The notes below the pieces were generated by a model, which searched no databases, had not been told where the DNA came from, and was given only the letters and a program-made list of their open reading frames with translations. DNA of 64,000 nt from JAAXHF01 sp965242605. Its GTDB lineage: Bacteria > Desulfobacterota > Binatia > Bin18. A program made the position numbers and the translations under genes. Shown piece by piece: positions 34,597 through 44,618 of the stretch; within the stretch, counting starts at the first letter, position 1; the number at the start of each line of letters is the position of its first letter. Location: assembly GCA_965242605.1 (NCBI GenBank), contig CBDESS010000002.1, positions 62,001-126,000 on the forward strand, written 5' to 3'.

Positions 34597-35842
34597 TTAG
34601 AGGCTGATGAGCGCTTGATAGTCGCTGACCGGAGGCGGTTGGCCCAACAGGGTCAGGGTGTTGGGCCAGCCGGCAGCCACGGCCTGCACGTCTTCAAGGC
34701 TGATGCGTTTGATGTCGTCCAAGACCTCGGCGAGCGGAATATCGCGCTGAAAACACATTTCACACCGGGCCAGCCGGTACATCCAGGATTCGCTCGTTTC
34801 GAGCTCGAGCAGCAGGCTGCCGGTGGTCTGGCTTTTGACGCGTTGCAGCTCTTCGGCGGAGAGCCCGGACCGCGCAATCTCGGCCAGGATGTGGCAGGTC
34901 AGGCGCATGGCCTCGGGACTGAGGCGGGGCTGGTGGACAGGCAGATCCCCAGATAGCCGGCGTCCCGGGCGGAGAACAGAAACGCGTTGATGTCATAGAC
35001 GAGGCCGTGTTTCTCCGGATTTCTTGAAACAGGTGGGAGCGCATCCCACCGCCGAGGACGCTGCTCAGCAAGTGGGCCGCATACCACTCGAGGGCGGTCT
35101 GGGGGATGCACGGCAGACCGAGGCTGAGGTGCGTCTGTTCAAGCTCGCGCCGCGGGTGGATTGAGACTCCGGGACGGTTGACAGGCGGGGTGTCATGGCG
35201 AGCGGGGGCCGTGCCGGTCAGGCTTGACAGTACCGGTCCAAGCGTTCCGAGCAGCGTCCTGTGGGACGCTCCGCCGGCCATGCTGACAAAGATGCGCTCG
35301 GGGCAGTAGTGGTGGTGACGGTAGCGCAGCAGATCGTCCCGCCGCAGCCGTGAGACCGAATCCACTGTGCCGGCGATCGGCCAGCTCAGGGGATGATTTG
35401 GCCAGAAGTCACGATGAAAGAGATCGCCGAGCAGCTCATCGGGTTGATCTTCGCTCTGGGCGATCTCTTGGGGGATGGCCGAGCGTTCGTGTTCGATCTC
35501 TTCGTCTGGAAAGCTGGAGTGGAGGAGGATATCGGTGAGCAGGTCAAGGGCGAGCGGCAGGTGTTCGCTCAGGCTGCGGGTGTAGTAGCAGATGTACTCT
35601 TTGCCAGTAAAGGCGTTGAGCGTGCCGCCGATCGCGTTGATGTCCTGCGCGATCTGGGAGGCGCTGCGCCGTGCCGTGCCTTTGAAGAAGAGGTGTTCCA
35701 GGAAGTGGGAGATGCCGTTCTGGTGGTACGGTTCATCGCGCGAGCCGCTCTCAACCCATACGCCGATGGCGGCCGTGGGCATACCGGCGATCTCTTGGGA
35801 CAGCAGGCGGAGCCCATTGTCGAGAACCGTGCGGTGGACCAT
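34597..35842 (-). CDS. M16-family zinc peptidase (processing peptidase-like), two frameshifts as read
   Basis: From the ATG at 35842 the first 275 codons give a clear M16 peptidase: MVHRTVLDNGLRLLSQEI, zinc motif HFLEH (residues 46-50), and ERSAIPQEIAQSEDQP. Near 35014-35017 one G is missing; the next frame continues KHGLVYDINAFLFSARDAGYLGI. Near 34919-34923 another base is missing, and the third frame continues EAMRLTCHILAEI to a stop at 34597. The restored length is about 415 residues, normal for this family. pnp-M16-dut is a common order, so it is likely a functional gene with assembly errors. Confidence 0.82.
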
Positions 35843-35843
35843 C

Positions 35844-37946
35844 CTAGTTCTTTCCGCCGGCCCTGTGCTGTTCGTCGCGCGCGTCTTTGTGGCTGAGCCG
35901 GATTTTTCCCTGGCGGTCAATGTCCAGGACTTTGACGCGGATTTCGTCGCCTTCCTGGACCACGTCCGTGACCCGTCGCACGCGCTCTTCGCTGAGTTGG
36001 GAAATATGGACGAGACCCTCGCGGCCGGGCAAAATCTCCACAAACGCCCCAAAGTCCACGACTTTTTTGACTAGGCCGTGATATATCTGTCCGATTTCGG
36101 CCTCGGCAGTGATGCGCTCAATTTTGGACACGGCTTTTTCTAAGGACTCGGTATCGGGTGAGGCGATACAGACCGTGCCGTCGTCTTCTACGTCGATCTT
36201 GGCCCCCGTTTCCTCGACAATTAAGCGAATCATCTTGCCGCCCGGGCCGATGATGTTGCGGATTTTGTCCGGGTTGACTTTGATCGTATGGATGCGCGGG
36301 GCAGAGGCAGCCACTACCGTCCGAGGAGCTTCGAGGGCGCGGACCATCTCGTTCAGGATATGCAGGCGGCCCTCGCGGGCTTGATAGAGGGCTTGGCGCA
36401 TAATCTCACGCGTGACGCCTGAGGTTTTGATATCCATCTGTAGGGCGGTAATTCCTTCTGTTGTCCCGGTCACTTTGAAGTCCATGTCGCCGAGGTGGTC
36501 TTCATCGCCCAGGATGTCGCTCAGGATACGCACCTCCTCGCCCTCTTTGATCAGGCCCATGGCAATGCCGGCAACCGGGGCCTTGATGGGGACGCCGGCG
36601 TCCATCAGGGCCAGGGTGCCGCCGCACACGCTGGCCATAGAAGACGAACCGTTGGATTCAAGGATTTCTGAGACAATGCGGATGGTGTAGGGAAACTCGT
36701 GGGCCGCCGGCTGGACGGCAGACAGGGCGCGTTCGGCCAGCGTTCCGTGGCCAATCTCGCGCCGACCGGGGTTGCGCATAGGGCGGGCCTCGCCCACGCT
36801 GAAGGGTGGGAAATTGTAGTGCAGCATGAAGCGTTTTGAGTGTTCGCCGGTCAGGCTGTCAACCCGCTGCTCGTCTGAGGCCGTGCCCAGGGTGGCGACA
36901 ACCAGGGCTTGGGTTTCGCCACGGGTGAAAACGGCCGAGCCGTGGGTGCGGGGGAGCACGCCGACCTCACAGCTAATGGGGCGGATATCGGCTGGGCTAC
37001 GCCCGTCTACGCGGCGGTTGTCCCGGACGACCGCGGTGCGCAGCAGTGAACTGGTCAGCTCTTCAAAGGCCTCGGCAATGTCCTGTTCCCGGTCTGCGTA
37101 CTCGTCTGCCAGCGCGGCTGAGACCTGGCTGCCGGCCGCGTGAATTGCGCCGCCGCGTTCGTGTTTGGCCGGGATAAACAGGGCTTTTTCGAGCTGTGGG
37201 GTGGCGACTGCTGTCACCCGGCTGATCAGGTCGGTGTCGGGTGCGGTTACCTCAAGGCCGCGTTTGGGCCTGCCGGCCACGCGGGCGAGCTCATCCTGGG
37301 CATCAAGGACCGGGGCCACTGCCTCTTGGGCCAAGAAGAGGGCTTCAAGCATGGCCTCTTCTGGAACAACGCGGGCACCGCCTTCAACCATGATGATTGC
37401 ATCGCGGCCGGCGGCGACAAACAGATTCATGTCGCTCCCTTCGAGCTGGCTGAGGGTCGGGTTGACCACCAGCGTCCCGTGCAGGCGCCCGATACGGACG
37501 CCGGCAATAGGACCCCGGAAGGGGATGTCTGAGACGTGTAAGGCCGCGGAGGCACCGATCAGGGACAGGGTATCGGCGTCGTTTTCACGATCGACCGATA
37601 GGACGGATGCCACGAGTTGGGTTTCGCACCTGAACTCCTTTGGGAACAGGGGACGGATGGCGCGGTCCGTTAAGCGAGAGATCAGAATCTCCCGGTCGGA
37701 TGGTCGGCCTTCGCGTTTGATGAAGCCGCCCGGGATTTTCCCGGCCGCATAGGTGCGTTCTTGGTAATCAACGGTCAGGGGAAAGAAATCAACCCCTTCC
37801 CGGACGGATGTGGAGGCGACGGCGGTGACTAGCACAACGGTTTCGCCGTAGGACACCACTGCCGCGCCGCTGGCCTGTTTCGCCCAGCGGCCGGTCTCAA
37901 TGGACAGTGGCCGCCCGTAAAACTCCATCGCTATTTTTTTGTACAT
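35844..37946 (-). CDS. pnp: Polyribonucleotide nucleotidyltransferase (PNPase)
   Basis: 700 residues from the ATG at 37946 (AAAGGAGC upstream). Two RNase PH domains (MEFYGRPLSIETGRWAKQA; DGRSPADIRPISCEVGVLPRTHGSAVFTRGETQALV), the catalytic-region DILGDEDHLGDMDFKVTG, a KH domain (IIGPGGKMIRLIVEETGAKIDV) and an S1 domain (YHGLVKKVVDFGAFVEILPGREGLVHISQL). It degrades RNA phosphorolytically. Located after rpsO as in most bacteria. Confidence 0.98.
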   Translation of the reverse strand: MYKKIAMEFYGRPLSIETGRWAKQASGAAVVSYGETVVLVTAVASTSVREGVDFFPLTVDYQERTYAAGKIPGGFIKREGRPSDREILISRLTDRAIRPLFPKEFRCETQLVASVLSVDRENDADTLSLIGASAALHVSDIPFRGPIAGVRIGRLHGTLVVNPTLSQLEGSDMNLFVAAGRDAIIMVEGGARVVPEEAMLEALFLAQEAVAPVLDAQDELARVAGRPKRGLEVTAPDTDLISRVTAVATPQLEKALFIPAKHERGGAIHAAGSQVSAALADEYADREQDIAEAFEELTSSLLRTAVVRDNRRVDGRSPADIRPISCEVGVLPRTHGSAVFTRGETQALVVATLGTASDEQRVDSLTGEHSKRFMLHYNFPPFSVGEARPMRNPGRREIGHGTLAERALSAVQPAAHEFPYTIRIVSEILESNGSSSMASVCGGTLALMDAGVPIKAPVAGIAMGLIKEGEEVRILSDILGDEDHLGDMDFKVTGTTEGITALQMDIKTSGVTREIMRQALYQAREGRLHILNEMVRALEAPRTVVAASAPRIHTIKVNPDKIRNIIGPGGKMIRLIVEETGAKIDVEDDGTVCIASPDTESLEKAVSKIERITAEAEIGQIYHGLVKKVVDFGAFVEILPGREGLVHISQLSEERVRRVTDVVQEGDEIRVKVLDIDRQGKIRLSHKDARDEQHRAGGKN

Positions 37947-38005
37947 GGGGCTCCTTTGGGTCAGGGGGGGCCTGCGCCCCGGCTGGGAAGCAGAGCGCAA
38001 CTCGC

Positions 38006-38278
38006 CTAGCGGCGGAGTCCGAGACGGCTGACAATCGTCCGGTAGCGCTGTGGATCGATATTGCGAAGATAGTCAAGCAAACGACGCCGACGGCCAACGA
38101 GCAGGAGCAGGCCACGTCGCGAGTGGTGATCTTTGGCGTGGGTTCTAAAATGCTCGGTGAGGTAGATGATCCGCTTGGTCAACAGCGCGATCTGGACTTC
38201 CGGGGAACCGGTGTCCTGTTCATGCGTCCGGTACTCTTTGATCGTCTCGAGTTTCTGGGCGGCGGTCTGCACGCTCAT
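38006..38278 (-). CDS. rpsO: 30S ribosomal protein S15
   Basis: 90 residues, standard length. EYRTHEQDTGSPEVQIALLTKRI, LTEHFRTHAKDHHSRRGLLLLVGRRRRLLDYL and YRTIVSRLGLRR are diagnostic. It binds 16S rRNA helices 20-22. Its start overlaps the truB stop by 4 bp. The 59-bp gap to pnp contains a small GC hairpin (GGGGC/GCCCC). Confidence 0.98.
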   Translation of the reverse strand: MSVQTAAQKLETIKEYRTHEQDTGSPEVQIALLTKRIIYLTEHFRTHAKDHHSRRGLLLLVGRRRRLLDYLRNIDPQRYRTIVSRLGLRR

Positions 38279-39231
38279 TCTCTCTCCTTTTCTGGCTCTC
38301 TATGCGGTGGGGATTCTAACACGCTGTTTTCACACTGTAAAGCTTGCACGACCCGGGCCAAACGCCAGCCGGCAGGGTGGTGTTGGGCCACGGCGACCAA
38401 GGTTCCGTCCGGGGTGACGAGCTGGATACGTTCGTGTGGGGCTGAGGCGGGCGGCATATCGCGCAGGGGGGCTTGTTGGCCACGGTGCAAGGAGCTTGCC
38501 ACTGCTGGAGAAACTTCGATCGTGCGGTAGTGGCTCAGAGCCTCGGACGGGGACAGCAGGTCGGCCTTCAGCCGCTCTGGCCCTTCCAGGACCGTTGTCA
38601 GGGGCAGGCTGTCAGCAAGTCCGAAGGGGCCAAAGGCGGTACGTTTCAAGCTCAGCAGATGGCCCCCGCAGCCAAGGGCCGTACCAAGGTCGGCGGCTAG
38701 GGTGCGTACATAGGTGCCTTTTGAGCAGCTGACAGAAAAGCCGAGGGTGTGTTGGCCTTGTACCTCGAGGCTGAGGTGGTGAATCACCGCCGGCCGGGGC
38801 TGGCGCTCAACCACAAGGCCTTGGTGGGCGAGCTTGTAGAGCGGAACGCCGTTTTTCTTGATGGCCGAATACATGGGCGGAGTCTGGAGAATGTCTCCGC
38901 AAAAACGGTGCTCAAGCTCACGCAGGACATCTGGGCTATATTCGGGGACTGGGGCCGTGCGGCTGACCGTGCCCGTCACGTCCTGGGTATCGGTTTGAAC
39001 GCCGAGACGAATGGTTCCGGTATACCCCTTCTTTTCGGCCATCAGGAACTGGGCGATTTTGGTACCGCTGCCAATACACACCGGCAATAGTCCGCTGGCA
39101 AACGGGTCAAGCGTTCCGAGGTGGCCAATTTTTGTCTTCTTAGCGAGGATTTTTTTCAGGCTGCGGATGACATCCGCGGACGTCATCCCAACTGGTTTAT
39201 CAACTAGCAGAATACCATTTACTCCGGACAC
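38275..39231 (-). CDS. truB: tRNA pseudouridine(55) synthase
   Basis: 318 residues. GILLVDKPVGMTSADVIRSLKK, KIGHLGTLDPFASGLLPVCIG with the catalytic Asp, KGYTGTIRLGVQTDTQD, QTPPMYSAIKKNGVPLYKLAHQG and SKGTYVRTLAADLG are all present. A C-terminal PUA-like part follows. It overlaps rbfA by 13 bp and rpsO by 4 bp. Confidence 0.97.
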   Translation of the reverse strand: MSGVNGILLVDKPVGMTSADVIRSLKKILAKKTKIGHLGTLDPFASGLLPVCIGSGTKIAQFLMAEKKGYTGTIRLGVQTDTQDVTGTVSRTAPVPEYSPDVLRELEHRFCGDILQTPPMYSAIKKNGVPLYKLAHQGLVVERQPRPAVIHHLSLEVQGQHTLGFSVSCSKGTYVRTLAADLGTALGCGGHLLSLKRTAFGPFGLADSLPLTTVLEGPERLKADLLSPSEALSHYRTIEVSPAVASSLHRGQQAPLRDMPPASAPHERIQLVTPDGTLVAVAQHHPAGWRLARVVQALQCENSVLESPPHREPEKERE

Positions 39232-39626
39232 GGTGGTTTTTTCTCTTGGGACGCTGAGGCGGCTTGAGGGACGCTTTTGGTCCGCGCCTGTTGAAACAGC
39301 GACTCTATATGGTTTGCTTGGTCAATGCTCGTGTCGTACACAAAGCGCAGCTGAGGAATACGGCGGAGTTGCAGACGACCGGCAATTTGGCGTCGGATAT
39401 ACGCGCCGGCGCTTTTCAGACCGACTTCAACCTCGGTCCGGTCCGGGTGGTGCGGGAGAGAGCCGATCGTGCGGAAAAAAATTTTTGCCTCCCCGAGGTC
39501 CGGGCTGAGAGAAACGGTGGTCAGGATGACGCCGCTCACACGCGGGTCTTTGACCTCACGGAGCAGAATATCTGCCACCATCTCCAGCAAGAGGCCGCTG
39601 ACACGTTCGGGCCTTCGAGAGGGCAT
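39219..39626 (-). CDS. rbfA: Ribosome-binding factor A
   Basis: 135 residues. RVSGLLLEMVADILLREVKDPRVSGVILTTVSLSPDLGEAKIFF and IRRQIAGRLQLRRIPQLRFVYDTSIDQANHIESL are the RbfA KH-fold motifs. It helps mature the 30S subunit. A Ser/Gln/Lys-rich tail of about 25 residues follows. It starts one base after the ylxP stop. Confidence 0.96.
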   Translation of the reverse strand: MPSRRPERVSGLLLEMVADILLREVKDPRVSGVILTTVSLSPDLGEAKIFFRTIGSLPHHPDRTEVEVGLKSAGAYIRRQIAGRLQLRRIPQLRFVYDTSIDQANHIESLFQQARTKSVPQAASASQEKKPPCPE

Positions 39627-39627
39627 A

Positions 39628-39930
39628 CTAGTAATGCAGGAATTCTACGGCTTCCTCACCGACCTCGGCCAAGTGGAGTTTTTCGATAAAGCGGACAACG
39701 GCCCGCAGACCACCGTCAATATAGGCTTGGTCAGCCCCGACCTGGCAGATGCCGAGGACGGCTTTTTGCCATAAGTCCTGTCCACCACATTCGGCAATAG
39801 AAACATTGAACTCGTTGTGAACCCGGTTCTTGATCCGGCGTAGGACGCCCCGCTTCTCTTTGAGCGAATGGCTGCCCTCAATGTAGACGGCCAGCTGTAA
39901 AATACCAACGACCACGCTCCACCTCGTCAT
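39628..39930 (-). CDS. ylxP: DUF503 family protein (YlxP)
   Basis: 100 residues from ATG 39930; a GTG at 39915 would give the more usual start VVVGILQLAVYIEG. SHSLKEKRGVLRRIKNRVHNEFNVSIAECGGQDLWQKAVLGI matches DUF503. It always sits between infB and rbfA in many bacteria and is thought to serve ribosome assembly; the precise role is not established. Confidence 0.92.
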   Translation of the reverse strand: MTRWSVVVGILQLAVYIEGSHSLKEKRGVLRRIKNRVHNEFNVSIAECGGQDLWQKAVLGICQVGADQAYIDGGLRAVVRFIEKLHLAEVGEEAVEFLHY

Positions 39931-39964
39931 CCGACGGCTTGGGATTCGAGCCGGCTTGCCCGGG

Positions 39965-42900
39965 TCAGATGCGCGCTTGCGCTTCTGGACGCGGTTTAGG
40001 CTCAAGGCGGCGCAGCACTTGCTCAAGCTCGTAGATCTCGAGGCCGTCTCCGGGCTGAATGTCTTTACAACTCTCTAGCCCGACCCCGCACTCGGTGCCG
40101 GCTGGCACCTCTCGGACATCATCCTTAAAGCGCTTGAGCGTGGCTATTTTCCCCTCGTAGACGACCTGTTGAGCGCGTCGGAGTCGGGCCTGGGCACCGC
40201 GCTGGACGCGTCCCTCGTTGACAAAGCAGCCGGCGATCATACCCAGGCGGGAGATCGTGAAGACCTGTCGCACCTCAGCCTGGCCCAAGAGTTTCTCCTC
40301 ATAGATCGGCTCAAGCAAGCCTTCGAGGGCGGCTCGGATATCTTCAATTAGTTCGTAGATGACCGTGTAGAGCCGGATCTCGATTCCTTCTCGTTCGGCC
40401 ATATGGGCGGCTTTACTCTCGGCTCGGACATTAAAACCGATGATCACGCCCTTGGAGGCGGTTGCCAACAGGACATCTGACTCGGTAATGCCGCCGGGTG
40501 AGGCGTGCAAGATAGAGACCTTGACCTCGTCTGTTGACAGGCGATTGAGGGCGTCACTGACGGCTTCAATTGAACCCTGAACATCTCCCTTGATAATAAC
40601 CCGGATATCTTTCACCTCGCCGGTCCGAACCTGCTGGTGAAAGTCTTCAAGTGAGGTGCGTGTCGGGTTTTTGGCCAGATCGGTCTCGCGTCGTTTGGAA
40701 CGCCGATGTTCGGTGACTTGGCGCGCTTTGGCCTCGTCGTTGAGGACGACAAAAGAGTCTCCGGCCTCTGGTACCCCGGTCAGTCCCAGAATCTCGACCG
40801 GCATGGACGACGACGCTTTCTCAACTTTATGACCCCAACTATCAAGCATGGCGCGAACACGACCGTGCTGGAGGCCGCACACAAACGGGTCGCCAATTTT
40901 GAGCTCGCCCTCCTGGACTAACACGGTGGCAACCGGGCCACGGCCGCGGTCAAGCTTTGCTTCAACAATAATGCCTCGGGCAAGTTTGTCGGGGTGAGAA
41001 CGCAACTCCATGATATCGGTCTGGAGCAGAATCATTTCCAGCAGCTCGGGAATACCTTCTCCGGTCAGGGCCGATACCGGAGCAACGATGACATCGCCGC
41101 CAAGATCTTCGGCCAGCAGACCATGATTCATCAGGTCGCGTTTGACGCGGTCCTGGTCGGCACCCGGTTTGTCGATTTTATTGATCGCCACAATGATCGG
41201 CACATCTGCCGCGCGGGCGTGGTTTATCGCCTCAACGGTCTGCGGCATGACGCCGTCATCGGCGGCCACAATGAGGGTAACAATATCGGTGACTTCGGCT
41301 CCCCGCGCCCGCATGGCGGTGAAGGCTTCGTGGCCCGGCGTGTCAAGAAAGGTCAGGCTGCGGCTGTCCACCTCAACACTGTAGGCACCAATATGTTGAG
41401 TAATGCCGCCGTGCTCGTGGGCGGTCACATTGGTCTGACGGATTGTGTCCAGGAGAGACGTTTTGCCGTGATCGACATGGCCCATGATGGTGACGACCGG
41501 CGGGCGGGTCTCAAGCTGGCCTTCGTTCTCAATCGGCTCGTGGCTGTCTTCCAAGACCGAATCGACGTCAAAGGCCACATTCTCAATCGTATACTCGAAC
41601 TCATTGGCGGCCACAGCCGCGGTATCCATATCAAGGACTTGGTTAATCGTCACCATCAGACCCAGGCCCATGAGCTTCTTGATGACCTCCCCGGCCTTGA
41701 CGCCCATCTGTTTGGCTAAGTCGCCGACCGTAATGACCTCGGAGATGCGAATCACACGCTTACTGGCCTTGGGAGTCGTGATCTCGGTCTGGCGTTGTTC
41801 TTTGCCGGGCTGGACGCGACGTTTCTTGACCACGCCACGGGTCATGCGAATATCGAGCTCGGGAGTTTCCTGGAGTTCGGGCTTGCGGATAACTCTGCGC
41901 TTTTTGCCTTTTTTGGGTAGGCTAGGGGGTACATTGCCGCCGTTTTGCAGCGGTTCCCGAAAGGCGACCGGTTTGGACGCGGGGGGAGAAACTTTGCTCT
42001 CTGGACGGCTGGGTTTGGCCTCTTGCAGTTTGCCGAGATCGATACGGCCCAGGACCCGGGCCGACCGCAGACCGGCCGCCTGGTCTGTTTTGGCGGGGCC
42101 GACCGCTTCGGACGGGGTAGCGGGCTCGACCGCCGGAGGCTCGTTGACCGGGGAACGGGCCACGAGTTCTGCCACCTGATCCTGGTCTGCTACCTCGGTC
42201 TGCTCTGGCTGGTCTGGGGGTGAGGGTGAGAGCCCGGGCTGGGTCAATCCCTGATCCTCAGCCTCCAGACCTCCATCCGGCGTGTCGACTGAGAGGTCTT
42301 CTGCCGGCGGCTCTGCGGTCCGGCCTGCGTCTGGAACGGAGCCATCAATCGGCGGCTGGGCCGGGGGTAGTGACTCTTTGACGGGCTCTGGCAGGCTGGG
42401 AGCGTCTGCCTCTGGGATGTCAGTGGACAAGGCTTCCAGGTCGTTGACCGGTGAGGGTGCGGGAGCGGGTGGTTGGGGTGCGTCTTGGGACAATTCTGGA
42501 ATCGAAGCTGTTAACTCCTGCGATACCGAGGGGAAGGCCGCCGGCGGCTGGGGCAGATCGGTCGGAATCGGGTCTGGCAGATCAAAAACGATCGGCATCG
42601 GTGCGGCAAAGGACTCGTCAAGAGAGGGAGCGGTGAACACTGGTACCGGGGGCGGAGCCGATTCCTCGTGCATCCCAATCCGTTTTGTCCGACGCCGAAT
42701 GACGTCGGGTTTGATACGGTTCTCGCGCACCTCTTCGCGGGACGTTACGAGGTGCTCGTTTTGGTCAACCTCAGTCACCACGCGTTCCGCGACGAGTTTT
42801 TCCTCGCCCAATACCAAGGCTGGGTTTGGCTGCGGAGCCGCTCCGGCGTGCACCTGGGCGATCTCATCGTCGGTCAGCGTACTCCGGGGATTTTTCCCGG

Positions 42901-42988
42901 TCACCCCCACACGCTCAAGCTTCGCGATGAACTGACGGGTCTCCAGCCCCAATTCCTTGGCCAATTCATGGATACGCTTTCGTGGCAT
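39965..42988 (-). CDS. infB: Translation initiation factor IF-2
   Basis: 1007 residues. An N-terminal IF2_N motif (RIHELAKELGLETRQFIAKLERVGV), then a long Pro/Glu/Asp-rich disordered segment (about 100-330), a second IF2_N (ISEVITVGDLAKQMGVKAGEVIKKL) and the GTPase domain with VVTIMGHVDHGKTSLLDTI near residue 505, DTPGHEAFTAMRARGA and NKIDKPGA. Domains II-IV complete the protein. It delivers initiator tRNA to the ribosome. The extended linker makes it longer than the ~890-residue E. coli protein. Confidence 0.98.
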   Translation of the reverse strand: MPRKRIHELAKELGLETRQFIAKLERVGVTGKNPRSTLTDDEIAQVHAGAAPQPNPALVLGEEKLVAERVVTEVDQNEHLVTSREEVRENRIKPDVIRRRTKRIGMHEESAPPPVPVFTAPSLDESFAAPMPIVFDLPDPIPTDLPQPPAAFPSVSQELTASIPELSQDAPQPPAPAPSPVNDLEALSTDIPEADAPSLPEPVKESLPPAQPPIDGSVPDAGRTAEPPAEDLSVDTPDGGLEAEDQGLTQPGLSPSPPDQPEQTEVADQDQVAELVARSPVNEPPAVEPATPSEAVGPAKTDQAAGLRSARVLGRIDLGKLQEAKPSRPESKVSPPASKPVAFREPLQNGGNVPPSLPKKGKKRRVIRKPELQETPELDIRMTRGVVKKRRVQPGKEQRQTEITTPKASKRVIRISEVITVGDLAKQMGVKAGEVIKKLMGLGLMVTINQVLDMDTAAVAANEFEYTIENVAFDVDSVLEDSHEPIENEGQLETRPPVVTIMGHVDHGKTSLLDTIRQTNVTAHEHGGITQHIGAYSVEVDSRSLTFLDTPGHEAFTAMRARGAEVTDIVTLIVAADDGVMPQTVEAINHARAADVPIIVAINKIDKPGADQDRVKRDLMNHGLLAEDLGGDVIVAPVSALTGEGIPELLEMILLQTDIMELRSHPDKLARGIIVEAKLDRGRGPVATVLVQEGELKIGDPFVCGLQHGRVRAMLDSWGHKVEKASSSMPVEILGLTGVPEAGDSFVVLNDEAKARQVTEHRRSKRRETDLAKNPTRTSLEDFHQQVRTGEVKDIRVIIKGDVQGSIEAVSDALNRLSTDEVKVSILHASPGGITESDVLLATASKGVIIGFNVRAESKAAHMAEREGIEIRLYTVIYELIEDIRAALEGLLEPIYEEKLLGQAEVRQVFTISRLGMIAGCFVNEGRVQRGAQARLRRAQQVVYEGKIATLKRFKDDVREVPAGTECGVGLESCKDIQPGDGLEIYELEQVLRRLEPKPRPEAQARI

Positions 42989-43007
42989 ATACCCGCATTC
43001 CCTCCAG

Positions 43008-43274
43008 TCACAGTGTCAGACTGTTCTCAATCAGGCTGGCGTAGCGTTCTCGGACTTCTTGTGAGACCGTTGTCTTGAGCGAGCGAACAAAACTTGAGCG
43101 GGCATTCATAAAGGCATCGAGACACGAACGACGCGGGTGGAGATAGGCTCCTCGGCCCAGGCTTGGTCCGGGGTGGAGGAGCCCGTCTCGGCCCCGGGCA
43201 AAGCGGAACAAGCGTTCTTGCTGCTCACGCTTCCCGCAGCCAACACAGCGACGTACAGGATTGGCCCGCTTCAT
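43008..43274 (-). CDS. ylxR: YlxR family (DUF448) nucleic-acid-binding protein
   Basis: 88 residues. NPVRRCVGCGKREQQERLFRFARG and GRGAYLHPRRSCLDAFMNAR match YlxR, including the conserved GRGAY. Homologues bind RNA or act as nucleoid-associated regulators. Its ATG overlaps the nusA stop by 4 bp and it is 19 bp ahead of infB. Confidence 0.95.
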   Translation of the reverse strand: MKRANPVRRCVGCGKREQQERLFRFARGRDGLLHPGPSLGRGAYLHPRRSCLDAFMNARSSFVRSLKTTVSQEVRERYASLIENSLTL

Positions 43275-44596
43275 ACTTCTTCCGATGCGGTTTGTGTGCT
43301 CTCCACTCCCGCCCCGTCTGGCGCGTCGCTCAACCCTTGATCTTCGGCTTCCGCTGCGGCCTGCTCGGCAACGTAGTCCTGAGCAGCCTGGAGGATGGCT
43401 GGGGCCTTATCCGCTTCGATCCCCTCGAACTCGGCCAGCGTAGCCGTATCGGCTTCAGCCACATCGGCGGCGGATTTATAGCCCTGTTGATATAAGAGTT
43501 CGGCGGTCAGATCGCCGATGCCCGCCACGCTTGTCAATGACTCCAAGGCCTGCGCGCGTTCCAGTTCAACCTCGGATTCTGAACGGACATCAAGCCGCCA
43601 CAATGTGAGACGGGAGGCAAGACGGATATTCTGGCCTTTTTTACCAATGGCTAAGGACAGGTGATCGTCGGGAACGATGATTTCCATAGCGTGGTCGTCT
43701 TCATCGAGAATAATCTTGGACGCCTTGGCTGGCAAGATGGCCCGGCAGACATATTCGGCCGGGTCAGGGGTCCAGGGCACAATATCAACCCGCTCACCAC
43801 GGAGTTCCTGGACAACGGCTTGGACCCGTGTGCCCTTCATCCCCACGCAGGCCCCAACCGGGTCAACATCAGGGTCGGTAGAATAGACGGCAATTTTGGC
43901 CCGGCTACCCGGCTCGCGGGCCGCCCCTTTAATCTCAATAATCCCTTCGTAGACCTCGGGTGCTTCTTGCTCAAAGAGTTTGATCAAAAAACCGGGATGC
44001 GTGCGGGACAGGACAATCTGCGGGCCTCTCTGCGACATCCCGACATCCAGAACAAAGGCGCGGATGCGGTCTCCCTGCCGATACCGTTCCCAGGGAATCT
44101 GTTCTTTTTCGGGCAGCACAGCGTCGGTGCGACCGAGATTGACGATAATGTTCTTACGCTCAATGCGCTGCACGATGCCGGAGAAGATTTCACCTTTGCG
44201 ATCCCGAAATTCGTTGTAAATCACCTCGCGCTCGGCTTCCCGGACTTTCTGGATCACGCTTTGCTTGGCCACCTGGGCGGCAATGCGGCCAAACGAGGTG
44301 GCCGGTAACTTGCTGAGTAACTCATCGCCCTCTTGGGCTTCGGGGTCCATATGAGCCAGGGCGTCGGTCAGCGTCATCTCGGTGTCTGGGTCGGTCACGG
44401 TCTGCACGACCGTCTTGATTTCAAACAGCTCAACCTCGCCAATCTCTGGATTGAATTTGGCCTCAATCCGCTTTTGGTCAAAGGTGCGTCTGGCTGCGGA
44501 CAGCATGGCACTCTCAATGGTTTCGATGATGACCTGACGGTCCATGCCTTTTTCTTTGCTGACCTGTTCGATCACCCGATTGAGATCTGGCTGCAT
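43271..44596 (-). CDS. nusA: Transcription termination/antitermination protein NusA
   Basis: 441 residues from the ATG at 44596 (GGAGAAC upstream). N-terminal RNA polymerase-binding domain (LNRVIEQVSKEKGMDRQVIIETIESAMLSAARR), an S1 domain (GEIFSGIVQRIERKNIIVNLG), KH domains (DPVGACVGMKGTRVQAVVQEL; LSLAIGKKGQNIRLASRLT) and a C-terminal helix-hairpin-helix part (LTSVAGIGDLTAELLYQQGYKSAADVAEA). It controls pausing and termination. Confidence 0.97.
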   Translation of the reverse strand: MQPDLNRVIEQVSKEKGMDRQVIIETIESAMLSAARRTFDQKRIEAKFNPEIGEVELFEIKTVVQTVTDPDTEMTLTDALAHMDPEAQEGDELLSKLPATSFGRIAAQVAKQSVIQKVREAEREVIYNEFRDRKGEIFSGIVQRIERKNIIVNLGRTDAVLPEKEQIPWERYRQGDRIRAFVLDVGMSQRGPQIVLSRTHPGFLIKLFEQEAPEVYEGIIEIKGAAREPGSRAKIAVYSTDPDVDPVGACVGMKGTRVQAVVQELRGERVDIVPWTPDPAEYVCRAILPAKASKIILDEDDHAMEIIVPDDHLSLAIGKKGQNIRLASRLTLWRLDVRSESEVELERAQALESLTSVAGIGDLTAELLYQQGYKSAADVAEADTATLAEFEGIEADKAPAILQAAQDYVAEQAAAEAEDQGLSDAPDGAGVESTQTASEEV

Positions 44597-44618
44597 GGCG
44601 AGTGTTCTCCCTATGGGG